From Planctomycetota bacterium (GTDB lineage: Bacteria; Planctomycetota; J058; JAJDCP01), in the NCBI GenBank assembly GCA_029260765.1, contig JAJDCP010000084.1, positions 1-64,000 on the forward strand: a DNA stretch of 64,000 nt, given 5' to 3'. The notes under the pieces are model-generated. The model worked only from the letters and a program-made list of their open reading frames with translations, was not told the DNA's origin and made no database searches. The position numbers and the translations under genes are program-made. This document shows positions 1-8,722 of the stretch, in pieces. The first letter of the stretch is position 1. Every line of letters begins with the position of its first letter.

Positions 1-507
1 CCGCCGCGTCAGTTGTTCGCGAACGGTGGCGACCTGCAGCTGATCCTGGATGGTGACTTCACCGGCACGGGCGCTACGGGCCCGATCATGGGCTCCGATA
101 TCGAAGCAGCAGATGGAACCTTCGTGTTCGATCTGGAAGCGACCGCAATTCCGTTCATTGGAATCACGATGAGCGCGGACCTGCCAAACACCCGCGAATG
201 GCACAACGTCCAGATCTGGACCGGAGACGTGACCAATGCCTACCTCGGTGGCGTGTCCTTCATCGACAGCTCCTCGGGCACCAATGTGGTGCTGAGCTCG
301 CTGTTCCTGAGTCCTGCCGACGGCGCTCTGTCGTCGAACTCGATCAACCACTTCGTGTTTGATCTGAGCGGAGCCGGGCCTTTGGGTCTGTCCGACCTGT
401 TCCTGACCGGCTATGTCGGCCATTTCGACCAGATCGAGCTGACCTTCTTCTTCGACAACGTCGGCGACGACCTGCAGCTGGACGCGGTGTCCAACACCGA
501 GCCCTGA
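1..507 (+). CDS. C-terminal part of an unrecognised, probably exported protein (5' end outside window)
   Basis: The reading frame is open from the first base of the window to a TGA at 505-507, so this is the C-terminal 168 residues of a longer protein. A TTG at position 13 is not a convincing start because coding continues upstream of it. The visible part is rich in Gly, Asp, Ser, Thr, Phe and Leu with almost no Lys. It alternates hydrophobic and polar residues, as in extracellular beta-rich proteins. I recognise no catalytic motif or family. A strong intrinsic terminator follows 24 bases after the stop, so this is the last gene of its transcript. Export is inferred from composition only, since the N-terminus is missing. 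Confidence 0.6.
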   Translation, partial: PPRQLFANGGDLQLILDGDFTGTGATGPIMGSDIEAADGTFVFDLEATAIPFIGITMSADLPNTREWHNVQIWTGDVTNAYLGGVSFIDSSSGTNVVLSSLFLSPADGALSSNSINHFVFDLSGAGPLGLSDLFLTGYVGHFDQIELTFFFDNVGDDLQLDAVSNTEP

Positions 508-530
508 TCCAAGCTGATGATTGTTTCATG

Positions 531-562
531 AGCGAGGCGGGTCTTCCCGCCTCGCTTCTTTT
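531..562 (+). terminator. Rho-independent terminator
   Basis: Perfect 11-bp stem (AGCGAGGCGGG, 531-541, with CCCGCCTCGCT, 546-556), a TCTT loop, then TCTTTT. It lies just after the stop at 507 and before the metallophosphoesterase gene, so it probably insulates the two. Confidence 0.85.
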
Positions 563-652
563 GTTGGGGGAGGGGTCGAGGCATCCTTTTGCCATGCCTG
601 GGCGCCAGGCATCGGCCCTGTTACAATTCCGCCACACTTCGGGAGACTGCCG

Positions 653-1375
653 ATGGCTCTTTTTGGAATCTCCGACCTGCACCTCTCCCTCTTCCGCCCC
701 AAGGCCAAGGACATGGCGGTCTTTGGCAACCAGTGGGACAAACACTGGCTGAAGATCGAAGAGTCCTGGCGGGAGCAGATCAGCGCTGACGACATCGTAC
801 TGGTTCCGGGCGACTTCAGTTGGGCCACCCGGGCCCACGAAGTGGCGCCCGACCTCGAGTGGTTCGGTGCTCTGCCCGGCCGCAAGGTGATCGTCAAGGG
901 CAACCACGACTTCTGGTGGAACAGCTACAAGAAGCTGTGCGCCATGCTGCCTGAGGGCGTCTATGCCATCCAGAACAACGCCATCGAGCTCGACGACTAC
1001 ATCTTCTTCGGCAGCCGCGGTTGGGATGTGATGCCAGGCGAAGGAGAAGACCCAACAGAGTGGGAGCGGATCTTCAAACGTGAGGTCTCGAGGCTACGCC
1101 TGTCGATCGAGGCGATGCAGAAACAACGCGGCACCCGCGAGCCGATCTGTCTGATGCACTACCCGCCGCTGATCGAGCACGACCGGCCGACCCCTTTGAG
1201 TGATCTGATCGAGTCGTCGGGCACCCGGTTCTGTGTCTACGGCCACTTGCATGGCGAGGCGGGCTGGATCAAAGGCTTCAAGGGCAAACGCCGCGAGGTG
1301 AAGTACCAGTTGCTCAGTTGTGATTATCTGAAGTTCAAGCCGCGCAAGCTCGCGCCTCAGTCCCAGGCGATGTAG
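653..1375 (+). CDS. Calcineurin-like metallophosphoesterase
   Basis: A 240-residue predicted cytosolic phosphoesterase with a dinuclear metal site. The metal-binding blocks appear in family order: SDLHL (residues 7-11), GDFSW, GNHDFWW, MHYPP and GHLHG near the C-terminus. The ATG at 653 is chosen because GGGAG lies just upstream and the first metal motif then sits near the N-terminus as usual; a frame extension to 521 would run back through the terminator. The substrate cannot be told from sequence, and related proteins act on phosphodiesters or phosphoproteins. The last 19 bases overlap the 3' end of the convergent kinase gene. Confidence 0.9.
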   Translation: MALFGISDLHLSLFRPKAKDMAVFGNQWDKHWLKIEESWREQISADDIVLVPGDFSWATRAHEVAPDLEWFGALPGRKVIVKGNHDFWWNSYKKLCAMLPEGVYAIQNNAIELDDYIFFGSRGWDVMPGEGEDPTEWERIFKREVSRLRLSIEAMQKQRGTREPICLMHYPPLIEHDRPTPLSDLIESSGTRFCVYGHLHGEAGWIKGFKGKRREVKYQLLSCDYLKFKPRKLAPQSQAM

Positions 1376-2508
1376 ATCCCGCTGGCGATGATCAACAGCC
1401 CACCGATCGCGGTGAACGCTCGCCAGCCCGTCGCCGCGCCGATCACGAACAGCACGGCCGGCACGATACACAGGCGCAACCAACGGCGGAAGCGTTCCCC
1501 TTCGCGACTGCCTTCGTCGCTCTTGCGGCGCGGAAAGAAGTGCCGCGTGGGTCCCAACTCGACAGACACGCGCCCCTGGTTCAGCTCGCGGCGGATGGTG
1601 CCGAGCGCATCGAGCACGCGGTCGGCGGTGGCGGGGCGCTTGTAGCGATCTTCTTCGACCAACCCGAAGATCAGCCGCTCCCACAGCCAGTGCAACCGAG
1701 GCCGGATCTGCGCCAGAGGCCGGATCGTGCTCGGGCTTTGCCCGGTCAGCATGTGGTACAACAGCTTGCCGTAGCTGAACAGATCAGCGCGCCCGTCGAG
1801 TTTGCTGCCCTGCAAGAGCTCCGGACGGGCTTGCTCCGGGGCGACATACAGGGGAGTGCCCACGCCACCGTCGGCGCTGCTGAGACTGTTGGCCAGCTCA
1901 GACACGGCGCCACCGCTCAGGCCGAAGTCCCCGACTTTCCAGGCCCCTTGCGCGTCCCGCAAGACGTTCTCGGGCTTGAGGTCCCGATGCACGATCCCCT
2001 TGCGGTGCGCGCAGTCGAGGGCGCGCAGGACGGCCTCTGCGACCTCGAGAACCTGCTCTTCGGGCACTCCGTTACGATGTTGCCGCACCAGGTCGGCGAG
2101 GTTGCCCCCCGCGAGAAACTCCATCACCAGATACGGACGTGGCTCCTGGATGAGGTCTTCGACCTGCACGATGGCGGGGTGGCGCAGCTTGCCCAGCGCG
2201 CGGGCTTCGCGCACCAGGCGCTCGTCCCGCCCGTCGAGCGGGACCTTGATCGCCGCCACCCGATCGATCTTGCGATGGCGGGCCAGATAGACGGCGGCCT
2301 GACCACCTTTTCCCACTGCGGCCTCGAGCTGCCAGGGGCCGAGCTGGCTGCCCAGAGGCAAAGGCAAAGGGCCACTGACGGGCAACTTGCCGCGCACACG
2401 AGCGGGCTTGCGGCTCCCCAGAGTTCCGCCACTGAATTCCAAGCTTCGGCGCCTCCCACCGGGTTGCTGCTGTCTTGGCTGTCGGCCGCGTGCTCTGCTT
2501 TGTATCAT
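1357..2508 (-). CDS. Ser/Thr protein kinase with C-terminal membrane anchor
   Basis: A 383-residue Hanks-type kinase. After a basic, Pro/Gln-rich leader (1-55) come a glycine loop (GKGGQA, 66-71), the VAIK-type lysine at about 88, HRDLKPEN with catalytic Asp176, DFG at 194-196 and APEQ near 223. All core catalytic residues are present, so it should be active. Two hydrophobic stretches (about 345-362 and 365-382) form a hairpin anchor at the extreme C-terminus, placing the kinase domain in the cytoplasm. The gene is divergent from the TPR kinase at 2676 and convergent with the phosphoesterase. The sequence resembles the membrane kinase at 9936-11942, sharing the GKGGQA/GVGGQA loop and the GxGTPLYxAPEQ segment, so the two are probably paralogues. 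The target is unknown. Confidence 0.9.
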   Translation of the reverse strand: MIQSRARGRQPRQQQPGGRRRSLEFSGGTLGSRKPARVRGKLPVSGPLPLPLGSQLGPWQLEAAVGKGGQAAVYLARHRKIDRVAAIKVPLDGRDERLVREARALGKLRHPAIVQVEDLIQEPRPYLVMEFLAGGNLADLVRQHRNGVPEEQVLEVAEAVLRALDCAHRKGIVHRDLKPENVLRDAQGAWKVGDFGLSGGAVSELANSLSSADGGVGTPLYVAPEQARPELLQGSKLDGRADLFSYGKLLYHMLTGQSPSTIRPLAQIRPRLHWLWERLIFGLVEEDRYKRPATADRVLDALGTIRRELNQGRVSVELGPTRHFFPRRKSDEGSREGERFRRWLRLCIVPAVLFVIGAATGWRAFTAIGGLLIIASGIYIAWD

Positions 2509-2675
2509 AGCTCAGGTACCGCCAACGATTGGCGAGAAACTCCCGTCAGACCCCGTGAGGCGCCCATGTTCCTGACCTCATTGGGAGCAAGCCTCATGCC
2601 GGTCTGGAGAAAGCCCGGGCGGTGTGGTGCCCGAGCGAACCCAGGACGCCCCCGAACTCTGATCAGGAGCCTGTT

Positions 2676-5600
2676 GTGAATCCCCCGGTTCTGGCTGCAG
2701 ACTTGCGCCGCCGTTGGGAAGCCACCCTTGGCGCACAGGTGGAAGACACCAGCCTGTCGGCGTCGGCCACCTACCGTCCGCCCTGGGGCTGCCCACCGGC
2801 ATCGCCCGCGGCCCCGGAGCGTGGCTTTGAGTTGCAGGACGAGCTCGGTCGCGGGGGCATGGGCGTGGTGCACCGAGCCCGCCAGGCCAGCCTGCGGCGC
2901 GCGGTCGCCATGAAAGGGCCTCTGCCTGGCAATCCGCAGCCCGGAAGTCGTGAGCGCTTCCTGGCCGAGGCGTGGCTGACCGGCCTGCTCGAGCACCCCA
3001 ACATCGTGCCCGTGTACGATCTTGAGTGGCAGCAAGACTGCCCGCGGTTGGCGATGAAGCTGGTCGCAGGCCAGCCTTGGAAGGCGTTGCTCGACGAGCA
3101 ACCCGACGCTCTGGAACGGCATCTCGAGATCCTGCTGCAGGTGGGCAATGCCCTGGCCTATGCGCATAGCAGAGGCGTGGTGCACCTCGATCTCAAGCCT
3201 TCCAACGTGATGCTCGGCGAGTTCGGCGAAGTTCTGCTGATGGACTGGGGGCTGGCCGTCGCGCTCGAAAACCGTCCGGGCACCGGCCTGCGCTCGCGCT
3301 TCGAGCTGGACGCACCGTGCGGAACGCCTGCCTACCTCCCTCCAGAGCTTGCCGCAGGCAAGGGGACGGAGGTGGGAATCCACACCGATGTGTACCTGCT
3401 CGGGGCCGTGCTCTGCGAGATCCTCAGCGGCCGGCCCCCGCACCGCGGAGACACCTTGCTGCAGGTGCTGGTGTCCGCGCTGCGGGCTACGCAGCCCGAG
3501 TTTGCGCCCGAGCTGCCGCGCCAACTGGTCGAGACCTGCCGGCGCGCACTGCAGGCGGAACCTGGCAAGCGGCATCCCGATGTTCCCAGTTTCCAGGCGG
3601 AGCTGCGCGCGTTTCTGCAGCACAGAGAGAGCCTGCGCATCAGCGAGCGGGCGCGCAAGCAGTTGCGTGCGTGCCGCGAGGCCGCGGAGGGCCAGCAGCA
3701 TGCCAGCCACAGCCTCTACGAGGCGTTTGCTGAAGCGGTTGCCGGATTCAAGCAGGCGCGCTTGCTATGGCCGGAGAATCACGATGCCGAGGGCGGAGAG
3801 CAGGAGGCACGCGAGGCCTACGCCGAAGCAGCGTTGCGGCAACGAGATCTCGGCCTGGCCGAGGCGCAGGCCGCCCAGCTCGAAGACCCCCAACGCAGCG
3901 CGTTGTTGCAGCGGGTGGCCCGCGACAAGCGCGAGCGGGCGCGCTCGCAGCGCTCCCGCAGGTGGCTGGCAGGCGGTCTGCTCGCCGCGGTTGCCAGCCT
4001 GATCATCGCGCTGGTGCTCGGCATCGTAGCAGTCGCGGCGCAGAGAGATCGAGCCGCCGAGCACGCGCGCGAGATCGCGGCGGCGAAGACCCGAGTCGAA
4101 GAGCAAAAGGCTGAAGTCGAGCGAGAAAAACAGCGCGTGCAGCGCCAGAAAGACTGGGCGGAGCAACGCGGAGGCATCGCGGAAGAGGCGCTGATCGAGT
4201 TGCAGACCCGGGTGCAGCGGGTGCTGCACTACGAGCTCGGCGACGCTCGGGCGCGCCAGGCGGGCGACGCGCTGCTGCGCCAGGCGCTGAGCAGTTGGGA
4301 GAAGCTGCGGGCGAGCAGCTACGCGTCGAACCGCGTCTCGCGCGGCACAGCCCAGGCCCTTTTGAAGATCGCCAGCCTGCGCCTGAGCTTCGACGGTGAT
4401 GCGGACGGCGCGCAAGAGCTCTGTGCTGAAGCCGTGGCGATCATCGAAGCACTCTACGCGGCCGACCCGAGCGCGGACCTGCTGCGCGAGTGGGCCGTCG
4501 CTTTCGGCCAACAGAGCACGGTGTTCGCCCAGGCGGGGGCATTGCAGCAGGCCGTTGCGGGGGCGGAGCGTGCCGTGCAGCTGCACCGCGAGCTTTTCAT
4601 CCAGGCGGGCAGTCTTCAGACTCGCGATGACCTCGTCCAGTCGCTGAGCCGCTTCGGCGAGCTGCTGCGCACGCGCGGCGCGCGGACGAAGGCTATCGCG
4701 GTCCATCAGGAGGTGCTCGACCACTTGCAGGTTCTGTTGGCTGCCAACCCCGTGCCTCGCCTGCGCCAGACTCTACTGCGCACCCATCTCTGGCTGGGGA
4801 TGGCCCAGTGGGAGAAGACCGCGCCCGAAGCGGCGCGCGGCCACTTCGAGACGGCGCTCGAGCTGGCCCGGGAGCAGCGCGCCCGGCATCCACTCAGCGC
4901 CGAGGCCCTGGGGGATCTGTGTGTCGCGCTGAAGTGGGCGGCCAAAGCCTGGGGCCTCCAAGGCGAGCGCAGCGCGAGCCTGGCAGGGCTGACCGAGCTT
5001 GTGCAGCTGCGTGGCGAGCTGGCTGCCAGCGAGCAGAGCGCGCGCGCCGACAGGTATCTCGGGCGCGCGCTGATCGAGCTGGCCAACGAACAGGCGCGCG
5101 CTGCGGACAGCCAGGCAAACAGCCAACTCGAGCGTGCGGCGGCCCTGCTGCATCCCTTGCTCGAAGCAGAGCCTGACGACGTGGGATTGTTGAGTGATCT
5201 GGCCGAGACCGAGGCCGGGCTGGGCCTGCTTCTGCTGGCCGAGGCCCGTGAGCTGGGGATCGCACGATTGCGGCAGGCGGTCGATCTGCGCCGCCGGGCC
5301 TGGGAGCGCGATCCCGACATCGCCGCTTCAGCCGCCTTCCTGTCCAGGGACCTGTTTGTGCTCGGCGCCGAGCTCAGCCTCGACAACCTGCTTGACGAGG
5401 CAGTGCTGTTGTATGCGGAAGGAATACAACTGCGCCGACAGCTGCTGGCTGGTGATCCTGAGAGCTTTGAGCATCGCAGGATCCTGGCGATGTGTCTGCA
5501 GCAGTGGGGCGAGCTTGAGGGGTCACGCGCTGCGTTCGCTGCCTCCGAGGCGCTCTACCACGAGAGCCTCGAGCTGCTGCGCCCGCTGCAGGCCGTCCGC

Positions 5601-6104
5601 GATGACGACCACGAGCTCTTCCGGCTGTTGTTCGTGGCGCTGCAGAAGCTGCAGCAGCTGCGTGAGCACTCGGGCGAGGAGGCGCTGGCCCTGCTGCTCG
5701 AGATGGAGGAACGCAGCAGCGCACGTCTGGCGCGGGACCCGGACAATGCTGAGCTGCGCACCTGCCAGCTGGCCGCCCGCAGCGCGCGCGGCGGTTGGCA
5801 TGAAAGTCAGGGGCAGCTCGAAGAGGCAGCTGCTGCTTACGAGCAGGCGCTGCAGAGCGCCTCGGCGTTGGCAGAAGCGTATCCAGACAACCCGAACCTG
5901 CGGCGGAACTGTGCTGTCGTGCAGGTGCAGCGCGCGCGCAACGCCGAACAACGAGGTGATTGGGAGCTTGCCTGGACCTGCTTGCAGGATGCCCAGCGCA
6001 TCGCGCAGTCCTTGGTCGATCTGGGTTCGCAGCATGCCCAGGAGGCGCGTATTCTGGCCGAGATGTTGGAGGCATTGCGGCAGCGCATGCCCGCTGAAGA
6101 TTGA
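2676..6104 (+). CDS. Ser/Thr protein kinase with transmembrane helix and long TPR-like C-terminal region
   Basis: Start GTG at 2676, with AGGAG six bases upstream; 1142 residues. The kinase domain has GRGGMG at about 58-63, Lys80, HLDLKPSN (Leu in place of the Arg of HRD, catalytic Asp172) and DWG (190-192) in place of DFG. One transmembrane helix follows at about residues 430-455, then a charged coiled coil (about 460-500). More than 600 residues of helical repeats rich in Ala, Leu and Glu then resemble TPRs and probably face the periplasm. The same layout and the HxD/DWG variants recur in the kinase at 46420-50520, so these are paralogues. HLD kinases keep the catalytic Asp but are the non-RD type, which usually lacks activation-loop control. 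Partners are unknown. Confidence 0.88.
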   Translation: MNPPVLAADLRRRWEATLGAQVEDTSLSASATYRPPWGCPPASPAAPERGFELQDELGRGGMGVVHRARQASLRRAVAMKGPLPGNPQPGSRERFLAEAWLTGLLEHPNIVPVYDLEWQQDCPRLAMKLVAGQPWKALLDEQPDALERHLEILLQVGNALAYAHSRGVVHLDLKPSNVMLGEFGEVLLMDWGLAVALENRPGTGLRSRFELDAPCGTPAYLPPELAAGKGTEVGIHTDVYLLGAVLCEILSGRPPHRGDTLLQVLVSALRATQPEFAPELPRQLVETCRRALQAEPGKRHPDVPSFQAELRAFLQHRESLRISERARKQLRACREAAEGQQHASHSLYEAFAEAVAGFKQARLLWPENHDAEGGEQEAREAYAEAALRQRDLGLAEAQAAQLEDPQRSALLQRVARDKRERARSQRSRRWLAGGLLAAVASLIIALVLGIVAVAAQRDRAAEHAREIAAAKTRVEEQKAEVEREKQRVQRQKDWAEQRGGIAEEALIELQTRVQRVLHYELGDARARQAGDALLRQALSSWEKLRASSYASNRVSRGTAQALLKIASLRLSFDGDADGAQELCAEAVAIIEALYAADPSADLLREWAVAFGQQSTVFAQAGALQQAVAGAERAVQLHRELFIQAGSLQTRDDLVQSLSRFGELLRTRGARTKAIAVHQEVLDHLQVLLAANPVPRLRQTLLRTHLWLGMAQWEKTAPEAARGHFETALELAREQRARHPLSAEALGDLCVALKWAAKAWGLQGERSASLAGLTELVQLRGELAASEQSARADRYLGRALIELANEQARAADSQANSQLERAAALLHPLLEAEPDDVGLLSDLAETEAGLGLLLLAEARELGIARLRQAVDLRRRAWERDPDIAASAAFLSRDLFVLGAELSLDNLLDEAVLLYAEGIQLRRQLLAGDPESFEHRRILAMCLQQWGELEGSRAAFAASEALYHESLELLRPLQAVRDDDHELFRLLFVALQKLQQLREHSGEEALALLLEMEERSSARLARDPDNAELRTCQLAARSARGGWHESQGQLEEAAAAYEQALQSASALAEAYPDNPNLRRNCAVVQVQRARNAEQRGDWELAWTCLQDAQRIAQSLVDLGSQHAQEARILAEMLEALRQRMPAED

Positions 6105-6145
6105 GCTCGAACCCGGGCAGCCCGCGTTCCTGCAAGGAGATTCTG

Positions 6146-7219
6146 ATGCCCCTACCCGAGCACCCCCCCGAAGTCTCCGTGTTGGCGCGGCGTCTGGAGG
6201 TCTCTCGAGAAGCGGTGGAGCTGCTCCGCGCTTTCCCGACCATCGACCTGCATCTCGACAGCTTCATTCCCAGCCGCCTGTGGGGCTACGACTTGTTGCG
6301 CCGGCACGGGCCGGGACTGTTCCGGGGCCGTTTCTTCGGTCAACTCGATTTCGTGCGCGCGCTCGAGGCCGGTCTGGCCGGGGGCGGGTGGTCGATCACC
6401 ACCAACCCCCTGCCGAGCGCTCGCATCCGCTGGCGCAGCTTCCTGCGCAATCTGGCAGACTTCCGCAGGCTCGTGCAGCGGGCAGGTCCGCGCTTGCGCG
6501 TGGTGCGGAACCACAGCGAGTGGCTGGTCGCCCGTCGCGACGGGGTGCACGCAGTCATGCTGGCAATTCAAGGAGGCAACGCCCTGCAGGCGGCTCCGAA
6601 CGGGCCCGCCTCGATCCCCGAAGGCCTGATCACCCGCGTGACTCTGGTGCATCTGACCAACTCGATCTACGGCGCCACCTCGAGCCCCCTGGCACTCTGG
6701 GGACGGAAGCGCGGTTTGAGCCGCGAGGGCGCACGCTGCATCGAGGCGCTCAACGCAGAGCGCATCTTCGTCGACCTCGCCCACATCAACCGCGAGGGCT
6801 TCCGCGAAGCCGTCGCGGTTCACGATCGAGACCAGCCGCTGCTGGTCACCCACACGGGAGTGTGCGGCGTCACTCCGCATTGGCGCAACCTCGACGACGA
6901 GCAGCTGCGGGCGGTGGCGGACACCGACGGCTGCGTGGGCATCATCTTCGCGCAGCCCTTTTTGCGGCGCGCCGGCGGTCCCCGCGACGCGGGTATGATC
7001 CTCGAACACATGGAGCACGTGATCAAGACCGTGGGAGAACGGCACGTCGCGCTCGGTAGCGATTATGATGGAGCGATTTTGCCTCCCGCGGAGTTGCGCG
7101 ACGGTGCCTCCTATCCCCGGCTGGTCGACGCTATGCTGCGGCGCGGATGGGAACCCGAACGCATCGGTAGGATCCTCGGCGGGAACTTCCTGCGCGCCTT
7201 CGCCCGCCTGCGCCCGTGA
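6146..7219 (+). CDS. Membrane dipeptidase-family (M19) zinc metallopeptidase
   Basis: A 357-residue amidohydrolase-fold peptidase of the renal dipeptidase family, which hydrolyses dipeptides using two zinc ions. The HxD metal motif is in IDLHLDSF (about residues 33-40). Later family blocks are DLAHINREGF, VTHTGVCGV and the final GSDYDGA segment. The ATG at 6146 follows AAGGAG by six bases; longer starts overlap the kinase gene. No signal peptide is visible, so it is probably cytosolic, unlike the animal enzyme. It starts 41 bases after the TPR kinase and may share its transcript. Confidence 0.9.
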   Translation: MPLPEHPPEVSVLARRLEVSREAVELLRAFPTIDLHLDSFIPSRLWGYDLLRRHGPGLFRGRFFGQLDFVRALEAGLAGGGWSITTNPLPSARIRWRSFLRNLADFRRLVQRAGPRLRVVRNHSEWLVARRDGVHAVMLAIQGGNALQAAPNGPASIPEGLITRVTLVHLTNSIYGATSSPLALWGRKRGLSREGARCIEALNAERIFVDLAHINREGFREAVAVHDRDQPLLVTHTGVCGVTPHWRNLDDEQLRAVADTDGCVGIIFAQPFLRRAGGPRDAGMILEHMEHVIKTVGERHVALGSDYDGAILPPAELRDGASYPRLVDAMLRRGWEPERIGRILGGNFLRAFARLRP

Positions 7220-7276
7220 GCTTCGCTCGGACCGGCGCTACAATAGGGAGCGACAGCCGAGAGCGGAAGGACACGC

Positions 7277-8536
7277 ATGCTGAAGACTGCCAGCGATCGA
7301 ACCCTGATGCGGATGACGGGGTTGGCTATCGGCCTGGTGTCGAACAACCAGGACGAAGAGGGGCTGGGGCGGGTCAAGCTGCTGCTGCCCTGGATGGGGG
7401 AGGGGGTCGAGAGCCATTGGGCGCGGGTGGTGCAGCCGATGGCGGGCAAGGGCCGCGGCTTCTGGTTCTTGCCCGAGGTCGGGGACGAGTGCCTGGTCGG
7501 CTTCGAGCATGGCGACATCACGCGGCCCTTCGTGCTCGGCGTGCTCTGGAATGACAAGGACAGGCCGCCTTCGCTGTACGATGTCTTCTGCCCGCAATGC
7601 GTCGAAGATCCCAGCCACGCCGACAGCCACACGGGCGCGTTCAACGCCGACGGGAAGAACGACAAGAAGTACATCCGTTCCCGCTCGGGCCACATGATCG
7701 TGTTTGACGACAACAGTGGCCTGACGGTCTCCGACAAGACGGGCAAGCATCGCTTCGATCTGATCACCGAAGAGAAGAAGGTCAAGATCAGCAACGCGGA
7801 CGGCAACAACCTGCTCAACTGCCCTGCGGGCAGTATGAGCTTGTCGGCCAAAGAAGTCGTCGTCCAGGTGCTCGGAGATGCCACGCTGGGCTCGCACAAT
7901 GTGGTGGTGATCAAGTCCGGAGGCACGACCACGTTTGATTCTCGTGCCCAACTCGAGCTGAAGGCCGGCGGCGTGGTCGGAGTCAAAGCGGGCGCTGCGT
8001 TGAACGTACAGGGCTCCAAGGGCGAGGTGACCGGCGCGGGCAGCTTCGGCTGTGAGGCTGGAGGCGTGGCGAACATCTACGCCGGAGGAGTCTGCAACCT
8101 GGTGGGAGCGCCGGTGGGCCTGCAGATGCCGGGCGTGCCGGTGGTGATTCCCCCCTCGACGCTCGACGCGATCCTGCAGACCCTGGGCGCGGCGCTGGGC
8201 GCCGCAGGTATGGCGGGTGCGGCGCCGATGATGGGGATGGAGGCGGCGGGCGGAAACCCCAACGCGACTGCCGATCAGGTGACTGAGGGGATGGGGGCGA
8301 CGACCGGCACGGCGGTCACGCAGCAAGCCGCAGATGGGGCTGCCGCTCTGGCCCAGGGCGGAGGCTCGCCATCGTCGGGAGGCGCGCCAGCGTCTGGGGG
8401 GGCGCCGGCATCGGGAGGCAGCCCATCGGGTGGGGCGCCTTCATCGGGTGGCAGTCCTTCGGGTGGCAGTCCGTCCGGTGGAAGCCCGTCCGGTGGAAGT
8501 CCTTCGGGAGGAAGCCCGACAGGTGGAAGTCCTTAG
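7277..8536 (+). CDS. VgrG/gpV-like spike protein ending in a Gly-Gly-Ser-Pro repeat, stopped by in-frame TAG
   Basis: A 419-residue protein with RBS GGAAGGA and ATG at 7277. Residues about 12-95 form the OB-fold of phage baseplate protein V, gp5 and VgrG (a GLGRVKLLLPW-type opening and a FLPEVGDECLVGFEHGD segment). A beta-repeat region rich in Gly and Val follows (about 150-280), like the trimeric spike helix. Residues about 360-419 are GGSPS repeats. The frame ends at TAG (8534-8536), exactly where every neighbouring repeat has a Ser codon. The frame stays open beyond it through more repeats and a lysozyme-like domain to 9436. No sheath, tube or baseplate genes are in the window. See the findings for nonsense mutation, readthrough or sequencing error. 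Confidence 0.8.
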   Translation: MLKTASDRTLMRMTGLAIGLVSNNQDEEGLGRVKLLLPWMGEGVESHWARVVQPMAGKGRGFWFLPEVGDECLVGFEHGDITRPFVLGVLWNDKDRPPSLYDVFCPQCVEDPSHADSHTGAFNADGKNDKKYIRSRSGHMIVFDDNSGLTVSDKTGKHRFDLITEEKKVKISNADGNNLLNCPAGSMSLSAKEVVVQVLGDATLGSHNVVVIKSGGTTTFDSRAQLELKAGGVVGVKAGAALNVQGSKGEVTGAGSFGCEAGGVANIYAGGVCNLVGAPVGLQMPGVPVVIPPSTLDAILQTLGAALGAAGMAGAAPMMGMEAAGGNPNATADQVTEGMGATTGTAVTQQAADGAAALAQGGGSPSSGGAPASGGAPASGGSPSGGAPSSGGSPSGGSPSGGSPSGGSPSGGSPTGGSP

Positions 8537-8684
8537 GGAGGAAGCCCGTCCGGTGGCAGTCCTTCGGGAGGAAGCCCGTCAGGTGGCAGTCCTTCGGGAG
8601 GAAGCCCGTCAGGTGGAAGTCCCTCCGGAGGCAGCCCCTCCGGAGATAGCCCCGCGAGCGGAAGTCCATCGGGCAGCCCCTCGA
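8358..8684 (+). repeat. In-frame 15-bp tandem repeats coding Gly-Gly-Ser-Pro-Ser
   Basis: About twenty imperfect 15-bp units encode GGSPS or GGAPAS variants and link the spike to the lysozyme-like domain. The repeats continue in the same reading frame on both sides of the TAG at 8534-8536. The sequence is prone to slippage and hard to assemble. Confidence 0.9.
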
Positions 8685-8722
8685 CTCCCACTGTCGACCC
8701 CGGCGAAAAGCCGAAGGGCGGT

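Noticed and set aside
2520..2534. CGCCAA-CGA-TTGGCG inverted repeat between the divergent kinase genes
   Set aside because: Arms are only 6 bases and such repeats arise by chance in GC-rich DNA; no second copy was noticed.
8358..8684. Tandem repeats that could suggest a CRISPR array
   Set aside because: The unit is 15 bases without spacers and is in frame with the coding sequence.
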